Shown: positions 37,903 to 47,267, counted from the stretch's first letter. The stretch is 64,000 nt of DNA from Bacillus nakamurai (GCF_001584325.1 NZ_LSAZ01000045.1:20857-84856); one strand, 5' to 3'. Notes: generated from the sequence alone by a model not told the origin. Numbers and translations are program-made.

Positions 37903-39330
37903 TTATTCATTTTTCGTATTCAGCGGAAGGCGGATTTTAAAGCTCGTGCCTTTTCCTTTTTCGCTTTCAATGTCTATCGTGCCTTTATGCAGTTCGACGA
38001 GCTGTTTGACGATGGACAGGCCGAGGCCGTATTCGCCGTAAGCCGTGTTCGTTCTGGACACGTCCGCCTTGTAGAATCGTTCCCATATATGCTCGATTTC
38101 CTCTTTGGAAATGCCGATTCCGGTGTCTTCAATTTCAATAATCGTTTCTTTATAGCCTTCATAGCCGCGCAGCCGGATTTCTCCGTTTTGCGTAAATTGA
38201 ATGCTGTTTTTCGTAATGTTGACGAGGATTTGAATGAGCCTGTCATAATCAGCATACACTTTTATACCGTCATCCACTTGAATGAGCAGCTTGTTTTGTT
38301 TTTCTTCGGCCTGCTGATTAAGATGCTCTTTAATGATTTCAAACACCTCGATAAGCGGCACACTCAGCTTATCCAGCTTGATTTGCTGAGATCTGATTTT
38401 TTCATAATCCAGGTTTTCCTTCACGAGCCGCAGCATCCGCTTCGTCTCTTCACTGATCAGAGAGAAGCACTTCTCTTTATCCTTTTCTGGAATGGCATTG
38501 CTGTTCAGCCCCTCCACCAATCCGTTAATGGTCGTAAGCGGTGTTCTCAGTTCATGCGAAACATCCGCGATAAACTGGCGCCTCCGCTTTTCAAGGCGGT
38601 CAATCTGCTCCCTGGATTGCTTTAAATTCTTTGCCATAATATTAAAATCAGATGCCAGCATGCCGATTTCATCCCTGCCGCTGCTCTTGAGGGAAATATC
38701 GTAATCGCCGGACGCCACTTTTCCGGTCGCATCGCGCAATGTCTGAATCCGTTTGACGTGAAACTTAGACAGCAGCCAGCTCAACAGAATTGTGATGATC
38801 AGCGTTCCGATGATCGCGTAAAACATGTAGCGGTTGACCTGGCCGATCATCTGCTCGACGCCCCTGACAGGAGAAACCAGCAGCACCGCGCCTTTAAATT
38901 GATTGTTGATAAAAATGGGCTTTGCAACTAATGATACCTCTAAGCCTTCATTGTTGAAACGATTCATCTCCGCTCTGATTTGAACGGTTTTCCCTTGTTT
39001 CAGCATTTGCCATTCTTTATGCCTCAGCTTTTCATGAGGAGGCATATCATCCGGAAAAAAGTAAGGCCGCTGCTTTTCATCAAAAATGATAAATCTTGTC
39101 TGCCTCGTTTTTAATATATCCTGATACGGATACAAACGGCGCATGTCAAGGCCGCGCCCGTCAAATTCCATTGTGATCTGCTGCGCGTAGGAGGACAGCT
39201 CCTCCACTTTATTTTGATAGGCAAAATCCTTCACAAAGTGCGAAAATAAAAAAATGATGATGACAAATGCCAGAATCAAAATGCTGACATGGCTTAAAAG
39301 CAGCTGGTATAAGTATTTAATCCTCATCAA
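37903..39330 (-). CDS. yclK: Two-component sensor histidine kinase YclK
   Basis: 475-aa kinase: membrane helix at about 10-30, extracytoplasmic sensor region, second helix near 170-190, HAMP (about 190-245), HisKA with phospho-acceptor His in ADVSHELRTPLTT, and HATPase_c with the N box (NITKNSIQF), DTGIGI and GLGLSI. Its partner is yclJ, which it overlaps by 14 bases. The signal sensed is unknown; anaerobic induction of the pair by ResD is reported in B. subtilis. Confidence 0.94.
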   Translation of the reverse strand: MMRIKYLYQLLLSHVSILILAFVIIIFLFSHFVKDFAYQNKVEELSSYAQQITMEFDGRGLDMRRLYPYQDILKTRQTRFIIFDEKQRPYFFPDDMPPHEKLRHKEWQMLKQGKTVQIRAEMNRFNNEGLEVSLVAKPIFINNQFKGAVLLVSPVRGVEQMIGQVNRYMFYAIIGTLIITILLSWLLSKFHVKRIQTLRDATGKVASGDYDISLKSSGRDEIGMLASDFNIMAKNLKQSREQIDRLEKRRRQFIADVSHELRTPLTTINGLVEGLNSNAIPEKDKEKCFSLISEETKRMLRLVKENLDYEKIRSQQIKLDKLSVPLIEVFEIIKEHLNQQAEEKQNKLLIQVDDGIKVYADYDRLIQILVNITKNSIQFTQNGEIRLRGYEGYKETIIEIEDTGIGISKEEIEHIWERFYKADVSRTNTAYGEYGLGLSIVKQLVELHKGTIDIESEKGKGTSFKIRLPLNTKNE

Positions 39331-40000
39331 ATTTATATCCTACCCCCCACACCGTGTATAAAAACGATTTTTCCTCACTGGACAGCTTTTTCCGCAGCCG
39401 TTTAATATGGACATCAACCGTACGCTCATCGCCGTAAAATTGATAGCCCCATACCTGCTCGAGCAATTGCTCTCGTGAAAAGACCTGGCGCGGGTTTTGC
39501 ACGAGATAAAAGAGCAGGTCGAATTCCTTCGGCGTCAGATTCTCAACAGGAACTCCATGCAGAAACACTTCCCTGGTTTTCTTATTGATCGTAAAGCATG
39601 CGGTCTCGATCATATCGTCTCTTTTGACCGCCTGTCCCGTCGCCCTGTACCTTCTGATGACTGCTTTAATCCGCGCGACCAATGTCAGCGGGCTGAACGG
39701 CTTGGTGACATAGTCGTCCGCCCCCATTTCAAATCCGATAACCTGGTCGGACTCTGTATCTTTCGCCGTCAGCATAATAATCGGCACACTGCTCGTCTCT
39801 CTTATTTTCCGGCAGATCGTCACTCCGTCCATAGACGGGAGCATGATATCGAGTATGACCAAATCCCAGTCGCCTTCTGTAAACCGCTGATATCCTTCCT
39901 GCCCGTCATGGACAAATTCCGCTTCGAAACCTTCTTTAAAAAAGAACATTTCTGTCATTGTGCACACGCTTATATTATCTTCTATCATTAATATTTTCAT
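39317..40000 (-). CDS. yclJ: OmpR-family response regulator YclJ
   Basis: 227-aa regulator: receiver domain with acidic pocket IEDN, phospho-acceptor Asp51 in LVILDIMLPSMDG and the conserved Lys in DDYVTKPFSP; C-terminal winged HTH (about 130-225, TVDVHIKRLRKKL). First gene of yclJK, divergent from the truncated yclI. A pair of TTCATA repeats lies in the shared upstream region. Confidence 0.94.
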   Translation of the reverse strand: MKILMIEDNISVCTMTEMFFFKEGFEAEFVHDGQEGYQRFTEGDWDLVILDIMLPSMDGVTICRKIRETSSVPIIMLTAKDTESDQVIGFEMGADDYVTKPFSPLTLVARIKAVIRRYRATGQAVKRDDMIETACFTINKKTREVFLHGVPVENLTPKEFDLLFYLVQNPRQVFSREQLLEQVWGYQFYGDERTVDVHIKRLRKKLSSEEKSFLYTVWGVGYKFDED

Positions 40001-40109
40001 TGTATCCTCCGCTTGTCTTGACGCTTTTTCTTATAATAGCATCATTTTACACGGATGTTTTTACGATTCACGATTGTTAGTTTTTATTTCATCACCCGGA
40101 AATAGTTTG

Positions 40110-40126
40110 TTCATATTTTTTTCATA
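40110..40126 (+). promoter_or_regulatory. Candidate YclJ box: TTCATA direct repeats upstream of truncated yclI
   Basis: TTCATA occurs at 40110-40115 and 40121-40126, exactly 11 bp apart, i.e. one helical turn, typical for OmpR-family dimers. TTCATA-type direct repeats have been described for YclJ targets. The downstream gene is now only a fragment. Confidence 0.55.
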
Positions 40127-40212
40127 CTTTTCTCCTACTATATACATATCAGATTACCGGTGCTAAAGATGGCCGGTTTTACAAAATCTTACACCGATAC
40201 GGAGGAACAGAC

Positions 40213-40580
40213 ATGAACTTTATCAAAAGAGCCTTCTGGAGCATGAAGGCAAAAAAGGGAAAGACGTTTTTGCAGGCGGTCGTGTTTTCGGTGATTTGCA
40301 TTTTTGTGCTGTCCGGGCTTACTATCCAGTCGGCGGCAAAAAAATCAAGCGAGCTGGCAAGACAGCAGCTTGGCGGGAGCGTCACACTACAGGTTGACCG
40401 CCATAAGCAAATGGCGCAGCAGCAAAACAACGGAGAGAAGCGTACATTTGAATCGACGCCGATTTCTGTATCGGACGCAAACAAACTTACGGCCTTACAG
40501 CATGTCAAAAACTATAACTTTCTCACATCAGCATCAGCGAACGCAGAGAGTTTTGATGCGATTGAAAGTTCCGGTGAGTC
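40213..40580 (+). pseudogene. yclI: 5' fragment of ABC transporter permease gene yclI
   Basis: Only the first 120 or so codons of a macrolide-exporter-like (MacB/FtsX-type) permease remain: start NFIKRAFWSMKAKKGKT, first membrane helix (about 20-42), then the beginning of the extracytoplasmic domain up to ASANAESFDAIESS. The start and ribosome site (CGGAGG) are intact. At about 40578-40590 the sequence becomes antisense to yxeM, and the frame runs on to a chance stop at 40689. The rest of yclI and its partner ATPase gene yclH are absent. Confidence 0.85.
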
Positions 40581-41127
40581 AGCAGCGTCCGTAGGCCACG
40601 TCTTTCAGCGTTCCTTCCTGTATTTCATATGTTTTAATGTTGATTTTTTTATCCGGGTCCTTGCTCTCAAGGTTTTTCGCATGGTTTGAACCGAGAACGG
40701 CCGCTACTGTTTTTCCTTTTAAATCATTAACTGATTTGATGTCTTTGTTATCGTTTTTGACGACGATTTGAGTGCCCGCATAAGAATACGGTTCAGTAAA
40801 GTTATAGGTTTTCTTGCGTTCGTCCGTTACAGCAACTTGGTTTGAGATTGTGTCGAGTTTGCCGGTTTGGAGCTCGCCCATCAATCCGCTGAATTCAAGC
40901 AGTTTCCAGTCGAGCTTCATATTGATTTTTTTTGCCGCTGCTTCCATTACGTCCACGTCAAAACCAGTCAGCTTGCCGTTTTCTTTATATGCGAACGGAT
41001 AGCTTTGTCCGGTCGCGCCGACATGCAGCACGTTCTCATCGCTTTCACTTTGTTTTCCGTTTCCGCATGCTGATAAGACGGCCAAAAGCGCCGCAGCTAA
41101 CAGCAGAACCCATGTTTTCTTTTTCAT
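40579..41127 (-). pseudogene. yxeM: Truncated amino-acid-binding lipoprotein gene yxeM
   Basis: 182 codons of a polar-amino-acid ABC transporter binding protein, about 80 short at the C-terminus. The lipoprotein signal (LAVLSACGNG) and lobe 1 with HVGATGQSYPFAYKENGK are complete; the reading stops after GTLKDVAYGRC, where the family continues with the rest of lobe 2. The protein matches YxeM of B. subtilis closely. With the fold incomplete it is unlikely to bind ligand. The genes that follow it in B. subtilis (yxeN, yxeO, yxeP) are missing here. Confidence 0.85.
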
Positions 41128-41147
41128 TGAAATCCCGCCTTCTTATG

Positions 41148-41645
41148 TTATAGATCATTCCGCAATTCTTTTTTTAAGTAGATGGTGATGTGTCCTTTTC
41201 CTAAATCCTTTTCGCCTGAACGGATGTAGCCTTTTCGTTCATACATGCCGATCAGCCACGGGTGTTTGTCAGCCGTTCCCAATGAGACGAAAGGAGCTTT
41301 CAGCGTATCGCGGAGCACCGTTTGCTCCAGCCACTCCAGCAGTTCTGAGCCCGTCCCTTTTTTTCCGAGATCAGGGTCAACGGCGAACCACCAAATATGA
41401 GGAACGCCATACGGGCCGGGATTTGGTCCCCACGGCATCCGCAATGAAATCGTCGCCAGTATCCGGCCGTCTTCCTCCAGAACATAACAGGCATTTTTCC
41501 GTATGTTGTGTTGTACAAGCTCTTTGTCCGCCGTTGCGGCGGCAAAGTTGATGCCGAGCTTGCGAATCGGTTCATAAGCCCGCAGTGTCAGTGAAAGCAG
41601 TTCGTCAGCGTCTGCTTCCGCCGCGAGCCGGTATTGTCTTGACAT
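41148..41645 (-). CDS. yxeL: GNAT N-acetyltransferase YxeL
   Basis: 165-aa acetyltransferase with a GNAT core: PHIWWFAVDPDLGKKGTGSELLEW is strand 4 and the acetyl-CoA pyrophosphate loop, and GMYERKGYIRSG is the C-terminal motif. In B. subtilis YxeL acetylates S-(2-succino)cysteine so that the monooxygenase YxeK can cleave it. It lies 12 bases after yxeK and 20 before the broken yxeM. Confidence 0.88.
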   Translation of the reverse strand: MSRQYRLAAEADADELLSLTLRAYEPIRKLGINFAAATADKELVQHNIRKNACYVLEEDGRILATISLRMPWGPNPGPYGVPHIWWFAVDPDLGKKGTGSELLEWLEQTVLRDTLKAPFVSLGTADKHPWLIGMYERKGYIRSGEKDLGKGHITIYLKKELRNDL

Positions 41646-41657
41646 TGTCCGCCCCCC

Positions 41658-42980
41658 TTATTCGGCATAACGGTTCGCCGGTTTCTCCAGTCCGAAATGC
41701 TCTCTCAGCGTCGTTCCTTCATATTCTTTTCTGAACACGCCGCGGTCTTGTAATATCGGAATCACTTTGTCTACAAAAAGATTGAGCCCTTCAGGCAAAA
41801 GAGGCGGCATGATGTTAAAGCCGTCGCACGCTTGATTTTCGACCCATTCTTCCATCTTATCGGCGAGCTGTTCAGGCGTGCCGACAAAGATATGATGACC
41901 TCTTGAACCCGCCACATATTTGTACAGCTCACGGATGGTCATATTGTCGCGCTTGGCCATATCTTGCACGAGCTTAAAGCGGCTTTTTACCGCGTTTGAA
42001 GCTTCCGCATCCAATTCAGGCAGGGGTCCGTCAAGCGGATAAGATGAAAGGTCGATGCCGCCCAAATAATTTTGCAGAATGTTCAGGCCGCCAGACGGTA
42101 TGATCAAGTCTTGAAGCTCTTCATATTTCGTCTTTGCTTCTTCTTCCGTATCTCCTATGATCGGGAAGATACCCGGCATAATCGCGATTTTTTCAGGATC
42201 ACGGCCGAAGGAAACCGCCTGTTCTTTTATAGATTGATAAAATTCCCGCGCTGACTCCATATGGTTTTGAGCCGTAAAGATGACTTCGGCCGTCTTGGCA
42301 GCAAGCGCTTTGCCGTCTCCGGATGATCCCGCCTGAATGATGACAGGCCAGCCTTGCGGTGAACGCGAGACGTTTAAAGGCCCCCTTACAGAAAAATACG
42401 TTCCTTTATGATTCAGCTCATGCATTTTTTCTTTATCAAAAAATTCTCCGGATTCTTTATCGCGGATAAATGCGTCTTCCTCCCAGGAATCCCATAATCC
42501 CTTGACGACTTCAACAAATTCCTCAGCCCGCTGATATCTGAGACGGTGTTCGAGGTGCTCTTCCCCGCTGAAGTTGAGCGCGGTTGATTCGATTGATGAT
42601 GTAACGACGTTCCAGCCCGCCCGTCCGTTTGAGAGATGGTCAAGCGACGCAAATTGTCTCGCAATATGAAACGGTTCGCTGTACGTCGTGGAAGCGGTCG
42701 CCGTCAGGCCGATGTGAGCGGTGACCTGAGCGAGCGCGGAAAGGAGCGTAAACGGTTCAAAGCGTGTTAAGACGTTTGGATGTGATTTGCCGTCTATTGA
42801 TAAACTGTCAGCCAAAAACAGCATATCCAATTTGCCTCTCTCCGCCGTTTGTGCCAATTCCTTAAAGTAGTCCAAGTTCATGCTTGCGTCTGCCGGCGCC
42901 TCAGGATGTCTCCATGAGGCGACGTGATGGCCGGTTCCCGTAAGAAAAACACCAAGTTTGATCTCTTTTTTCTTTGTCAT
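41658..42980 (-). CDS. yxeK: Flavin-dependent monooxygenase YxeK (NtaA/SnaA family)
   Basis: 440-aa luciferase-like, reduced-FMN-dependent monooxygenase. Typical segments: TGHHVASWRHPEAP near the start, LDMLFLADSL, RAGWNVVTSS and WPVIIQAGSSGDGK. B. subtilis YxeK breaks the C-S bond of N-acetyl-S-(2-succino)cysteine, releasing N-acetylcysteine for sulfur use. The ATG at 42980 follows AGGAGA; 33 extra residues of the longer frame lie in the promoter region. First gene of the truncated yxeKLM set. Confidence 0.9.
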   Translation of the reverse strand: MTKKKEIKLGVFLTGTGHHVASWRHPEAPADASMNLDYFKELAQTAERGKLDMLFLADSLSIDGKSHPNVLTRFEPFTLLSALAQVTAHIGLTATASTTYSEPFHIARQFASLDHLSNGRAGWNVVTSSIESTALNFSGEEHLEHRLRYQRAEEFVEVVKGLWDSWEEDAFIRDKESGEFFDKEKMHELNHKGTYFSVRGPLNVSRSPQGWPVIIQAGSSGDGKALAAKTAEVIFTAQNHMESAREFYQSIKEQAVSFGRDPEKIAIMPGIFPIIGDTEEEAKTKYEELQDLIIPSGGLNILQNYLGGIDLSSYPLDGPLPELDAEASNAVKSRFKLVQDMAKRDNMTIRELYKYVAGSRGHHIFVGTPEQLADKMEEWVENQACDGFNIMPPLLPEGLNLFVDKVIPILQDRGVFRKEYEGTTLREHFGLEKPANRYAE

Positions 42981-43070
42981 GACGTTTCTCCTTCTATATC
43001 GAATCGTATTTCGCCAACTATTAATACCATTAAACCTATATTTCCTAGCAAAATAATAAGAATAAAACAA

Positions 43071-43099
43071 AATGTACAATTGTCTGGCAAGTTTGTCAA
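43071..43099 (-). promoter_or_regulatory. Promoter of yxeK
   Basis: Minus-strand -35 TTGACA (43094-43099) and -10 TACATT (43071-43076) separated by 17 bp, about 90 bases before the yxeK start. The intervening leader may hold a sulfur-responsive CymR site, which I cannot identify with certainty. Confidence 0.65.
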
Positions 43100-43124
43100 T
43101 GCATTGAGAATAAAATAATGAATA

Positions 43125-43152
43125 TTAAAAAACCCGGCATGACCGCCGGGTT
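43125..43152 (-). terminator. Terminator of the gerK operon
   Basis: Perfect stem AACCCGGC / GCCGGGTT with a six-base loop and T run on the minus strand, overlapping the gerKB stop codon. Confidence 0.85.
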
Positions 43153-44269
43153 ATTTCTTTGAAGAGGAATAGACGCTTCCTTTTACTTTCTGCTTGATAA
43201 CAGCAATCAGAAGGAGCAACACGGGGAAAATCACTTGAAACGGGAGATGAATATAAATCGGCACAATCTTTAAGCCTTCATTCATATGTTCCGAAAAATT
43301 GCTTGCGATGGTGATGGAGAGAATCAAAATTCCCAGCCCGACCGGGAAGGCCAGCTGCGATGGATTTTTTTCTTTAAACAGCGTGGATACACCGACGACG
43401 ACCGCATATGTAAAAAGACTGACTTTGAAAAAACCGCCGATAACGAGTACGAGCATAAAAAAGACATCGAGCCGGTCCAAAAACTCCTCCACTTTAATCG
43501 TCTGAATCGTGCTTAACAGCGGGAATTGGGAGCGGAGCGTTAAGTTGACATCCAGCACGGATATATTAATGGCGACAGCCATCGACAAAAACAGACCGCT
43601 TATGATAATTGCGAGAAATCCGGTTTTTTTGATCGACTTCCGATTATTTAAATAAGGGAAAATCATGATAAACACGATCATTTCTCCAAACGGGATATAC
43701 ATCGTCTGTTTAAAAACAGAATAAATCACCGTCCCCATGCCGTCGGCTAACACAGGCTGCAAATATTTCAGATTCATCGTACCGGAGCTGATAATGAGAA
43801 TGATCCCGATCGCCGCGAGAAAATACATGATTCCGAATAACAGCTCGCCGGCTCTCGCCAACACTTCAATTCCTTTTCTGATCGCGTATATTGCTGTCAG
43901 CATCAGCATAGCATTGACAATCAAAATCGGCGTGTCCTGGTAGGCGAATGTCAAGAGCATTTCGCCGAAATCCCGCAGAACACGAGCGGCGATGTAGGAA
44001 AAGTAGAGAATGTAAAGAAGCGACACAACCCAGCTGAGATGCCTGCCGATCAGTTCATTCATATAATCTCTAGGAGAAGAATCAGGAAAAAATTGATACA
44101 GCGCCTGATATACGTAGAAAAGCCCGAGACCGGCCACGCACCCGAGAAGTACGGACAGCCATGCATCCCGTCCGGCCATCGTGCCCGGCGGGATCAATAG
44201 GGAACTGCCCAGTTCAAATAAAATGATCATGATAAACAGCTGCCGTTTGCTAATTTTCGCATTCTCCAT
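43151..44269 (-). CDS. gerKB: Spore germinant receptor subunit B, GerKB
   Basis: 372-aa ten-helix membrane protein of the GerB/spore permease family (APC superfamily). The N-terminal SKRQLFIMIILFELGSSLL is characteristic. With GerKA and GerKC it forms the receptor in the spore inner membrane that, with GerB, answers the asparagine-glucose-fructose-K+ mixture in B. subtilis. The ATG at 44269 is placed eight bases after AAAGGTG, in preference to a TTG two codons earlier. Confidence 0.93.
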   Translation of the reverse strand: MENAKISKRQLFIMIILFELGSSLLIPPGTMAGRDAWLSVLLGCVAGLGLFYVYQALYQFFPDSSPRDYMNELIGRHLSWVVSLLYILYFSYIAARVLRDFGEMLLTFAYQDTPILIVNAMLMLTAIYAIRKGIEVLARAGELLFGIMYFLAAIGIILIISSGTMNLKYLQPVLADGMGTVIYSVFKQTMYIPFGEMIVFIMIFPYLNNRKSIKKTGFLAIIISGLFLSMAVAINISVLDVNLTLRSQFPLLSTIQTIKVEEFLDRLDVFFMLVLVIGGFFKVSLFTYAVVVGVSTLFKEKNPSQLAFPVGLGILILSITIASNFSEHMNEGLKIVPIYIHLPFQVIFPVLLLLIAVIKQKVKGSVYSSSKK

Positions 44270-44293
44270 GTGCAACGCACCTTTCTCCTCGCA

Positions 44294-45520
44294 TTAATCG
44301 TGCTCAAGTTTGTCTGAGAGAGGATTATTCCGCAAGCCCGTTCTTCTGATGAACACCTCCGTCTTCACATCGACGGGAAGATTAGGAAGATATTCCTCTT
44401 CCCATTTCTCCTTCAGCTTTTCCCACTCTTTAGGGTATTTTCTGTAAATAACATCCCCGAAGCCGACAAAGTCATTTTTATGCGCTTTAATATCTTCAAT
44501 TGATTTGGAAATATCCTTATTAAGCTGCGTGCTGAACGCTTTTTCCATTTGAAGCAGCACTTTCGGGTCTGACAGGCGGAATGGGTATCTGACCGCATCA
44601 ATCAGCCCGTCCGCCTCAATCCGCACCTTAATGTGCGGTTTTCCGTTCCGAATAGAAGCCGTCATCCGCGTTTCCTGGCGGATCACCTGCAGACTCATCG
44701 CGTGCTTCACATGATCCCAGTCCGCATTGATGAATGTATGCTTGATTTTGTTTAAGAGCCACACCGCCCCCACACTGTCATCGCTCTCAATCCAATAATC
44801 CAGCCGCCCGTCCTTATTAAAAATCGCAAGGCCGTCCGCTGAAAGAACCGCTTTCGGTTCAGTTGCCTGCGTATTTTCCATATTCGGACCAACCTTGCCG
44901 TCTCCGTGCATTTCATACCCCGGGATAAAAGGGGTCCCAGTCGGAGAGGCGATATCAATCAGCACATCCTGCAAACTGGTTTTCACGATTCTTCCGTATT
45001 GCTCCTCCGTAAAACCGAGTGTCTTGTTCACTTTATTAGAAGGAATTTTATCAATCGGCGTCAGCACTTTAATAATGTCCTTAGCTTTACAGTTATGGGC
45101 GATGACAGCGGTTGCCGTTGTTCTGAATTCCGTATCGCGGTCGAGATTGTCCAATATAAAATTGAGCCCTTCTTCCTTGACAAGTTTTTCACTTAACACA
45201 ACGAGATTCGTATGTGCAAAATAGAGTCTTCTGGAAACTTGCATCGATCCTTTTCTCAATGCTTCTGTTAAATTGTCTCCGGAAACGGAATAGACCGAGA
45301 CCGGCGGCCTGTCTGAAACTCCGCCGCCCTGCAGTCCGCCCGCCACGTTTCCCGGATTAATGATCTGAAAGTGCAGCACGTATTTCCCGTCATCCGTCCG
45401 GTCAATGCCGATTGCGGATATGATGGCCATCTCGGTCAATTCCCTTTTATCCCAGCATCCCGATAAAAACAGGATGCTGATCATCATGCAAAGAGCGAGT
45501 ATACATTTACGTCTTTTCAT
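44294..45520 (-). CDS. gerKC: Spore germinant receptor lipoprotein GerKC
   Basis: 408-aa lipoprotein with a signal ending FLSGC followed by the family hallmark WDKRELTEMAIISAIGID. The three-domain GerC fold is suggested by GLAIFNKDGRLDYWI and the C-terminal VFIRRTGLRNNPL. It is anchored at the outer face of the spore inner membrane by diacylglycerol. It overlaps gerKA by 14 bases. Confidence 0.94.
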   Translation of the reverse strand: MKRRKCILALCMMISILFLSGCWDKRELTEMAIISAIGIDRTDDGKYVLHFQIINPGNVAGGLQGGGVSDRPPVSVYSVSGDNLTEALRKGSMQVSRRLYFAHTNLVVLSEKLVKEEGLNFILDNLDRDTEFRTTATAVIAHNCKAKDIIKVLTPIDKIPSNKVNKTLGFTEEQYGRIVKTSLQDVLIDIASPTGTPFIPGYEMHGDGKVGPNMENTQATEPKAVLSADGLAIFNKDGRLDYWIESDDSVGAVWLLNKIKHTFINADWDHVKHAMSLQVIRQETRMTASIRNGKPHIKVRIEADGLIDAVRYPFRLSDPKVLLQMEKAFSTQLNKDISKSIEDIKAHKNDFVGFGDVIYRKYPKEWEKLKEKWEEEYLPNLPVDVKTEVFIRRTGLRNNPLSDKLEHD

Positions 45521-47147
45521 TGCCGTCGCCTTCTTTTATATCTTTATTGACCATTCCTCTTGACGTCTCGGGTTTCGGCCTCTGATTCCGGCCTTGGCGC
45601 CTGTTATTCCGCTGTACTAACAGACCCGGCCGTTTTTCACCCGCCCATAAAGGAGCGCGGAATATCGTATCCTTCAAGGCGCCTGATGACATCGGAGCAA
45701 GCGGTGACATATAAGGAAAACCGAATGAGCGCAGGCTGCAAAGATGGACAAACATGATAATAATGTCCAAAATCAAGCCGTAAAAACCCATAACGGCCGC
45801 CGAAAGAATAAAAACAAATCGAATCAGGCGCGCTGATATCGCCATGTCAAAGGCCGGTGTCGCAAAACTGGCAATAGCCGTAAGCGCTACAATGATGACC
45901 ATGGCCGGCGACACGATGCCGGCCTGAACGGCGGCCTGGCCGATGACAAGCGCTCCGACAATCGAAACGGCCGAGCCGACCACCCTCGGCAGCCGCACGC
46001 CGGCCTCCCTGAGAATTTCGAAGGCCACCTCCATCGTTAAAGCTTCAATCACAGCCGGAAACGGCACGGTCTCCCGCTGGGCCGCGATAACAATTAACAG
46101 CTGCGTCGGAATCATCTCTTGATGAAAAGTGGTCGCGGCCACATAAATGGCCGGAGCGACCAATGAGATGAAGAAAATCAACACCCGCAGCATCCGAATG
46201 CTTGTGGCGATATCAAATCGTGAATAGTAGTCTTCAACGGACTGAAAAAATTGTATAAATAAAGCCGGCGCAAGCAGGACAAACGGTGTCCCGTCTACGA
46301 TAATCGCAAATCTTCCTTCCAGCAGATTCCCTGCGACAACATCGGGCCGTTCCGTATGGTACACCGTGGGAAATACAGAAAACGGCTCATCTTCAATCAG
46401 CTGTTCAATGTAGCCGGACTCCAAAATACTGTCAATATCAATACGCTTCAGCCGGCTGCGGACTTCCTTGATCAGCTTTTTTTCGCAAAGGCCGTTAATA
46501 TACATCAGTGCAACATCGGTATTCGTCTCGTGCCCGATCTTCATCTTCTCAACCCACACATCAGGCGTTTTAATGTACCTGCGGATCATGGAGACATTGG
46601 TTTGCAGAGATTCCGTAAACCCTTGGCGCGGGCCGCGGAATGATACTTGGGTGCTCGGCTCTTCTATGGACCGGCGCTCTCCCCCTTCTGTGCTGGCGAT
46701 AAGCGCTTTGTCTGCTCCGTCCACAAAAATGAGCGTGCTCCCGGCCATCAGCCCCGCATAAAGACTCTTCCATTTTTGCTCCTCTTTCATCCCGCCGACC
46801 GCAATCGTTTTCTCATACATCCGGCAAATCGCTTGCTCGGGCTGAACGGATGGGATGTCAATCAGGTCCTCCAGCAAGGATTGGCTGACAAGCTGCTCGT
46901 CAACCAAACCCGCTATGTACACAATGGCCGCCGGAAGTTCTTCCTTTCCGATTTTCAGCCGGCGGATGACGACATCAGCGCTGTTGCCGAAGCGTTCAGA
47001 CAGCTTCTTCATATTTTCCGATAAGCTGGCTGAAATCGGTTCATTCTGTTCTTCTTCGGACTTGTTTTCTTCTTCTTTTTTGTCTCCGTTTTGGCGGTTT
47101 TGCTTTTCGGTATTTTTCTTTTTCTTCTGTTTAAAGAATGGAGGCAT
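45507..47147 (-). CDS. gerKA: Spore germinant receptor subunit A, GerKA
   Basis: 546-aa GerA-family protein. A hydrophilic, Lys/Glu-rich start (about 1-45) precedes the soluble N-terminal domain (about 50-300); a membrane part with five or six helices (about 300-490) includes the conserved PFPAVIEALTMEVAFEILRE and RLPRVVGSAVSIVGALVIG; a short basic tail follows. It is the ion-channel-forming receptor subunit. First gene of gerKA-gerKC-gerKB, divergent from gerKD. Confidence 0.95.
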   Translation of the reverse strand: MPPFFKQKKKKNTEKQNRQNGDKKEEENKSEEEQNEPISASLSENMKKLSERFGNSADVVIRRLKIGKEELPAAIVYIAGLVDEQLVSQSLLEDLIDIPSVQPEQAICRMYEKTIAVGGMKEEQKWKSLYAGLMAGSTLIFVDGADKALIASTEGGERRSIEEPSTQVSFRGPRQGFTESLQTNVSMIRRYIKTPDVWVEKMKIGHETNTDVALMYINGLCEKKLIKEVRSRLKRIDIDSILESGYIEQLIEDEPFSVFPTVYHTERPDVVAGNLLEGRFAIIVDGTPFVLLAPALFIQFFQSVEDYYSRFDIATSIRMLRVLIFFISLVAPAIYVAATTFHQEMIPTQLLIVIAAQRETVPFPAVIEALTMEVAFEILREAGVRLPRVVGSAVSIVGALVIGQAAVQAGIVSPAMVIIVALTAIASFATPAFDMAISARLIRFVFILSAAVMGFYGLILDIIIMFVHLCSLRSFGFPYMSPLAPMSSGALKDTIFRAPLWAGEKRPGLLVQRNNRRQGRNQRPKPETSRGMVNKDIKEGDGNEKT

Positions 47148-47267
47148 ATCGCAAAATACCTTTCCTTGTTTTTTTCATATTCTTCCTACACAGCAAAAGA
47201 TTATGCACAGTCCTGAGCTGAATAAGTTTTGTGAGAACGAAAAGAATAAGAACGGAGAGTGATGTGC

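Noticed and set aside
40213..40689. A 158-residue fused protein reading from yclI through antisense yxeM
   Set aside because: The part after residue 122 or so is a chance translation of the opposite strand; treated as a truncated yclI.
47148..47210. Sigma-G promoter for gerKA
   Set aside because: The best match on the minus strand (GCATA with GAATATG) has a 19-bp spacer, too long to list as a feature with confidence.
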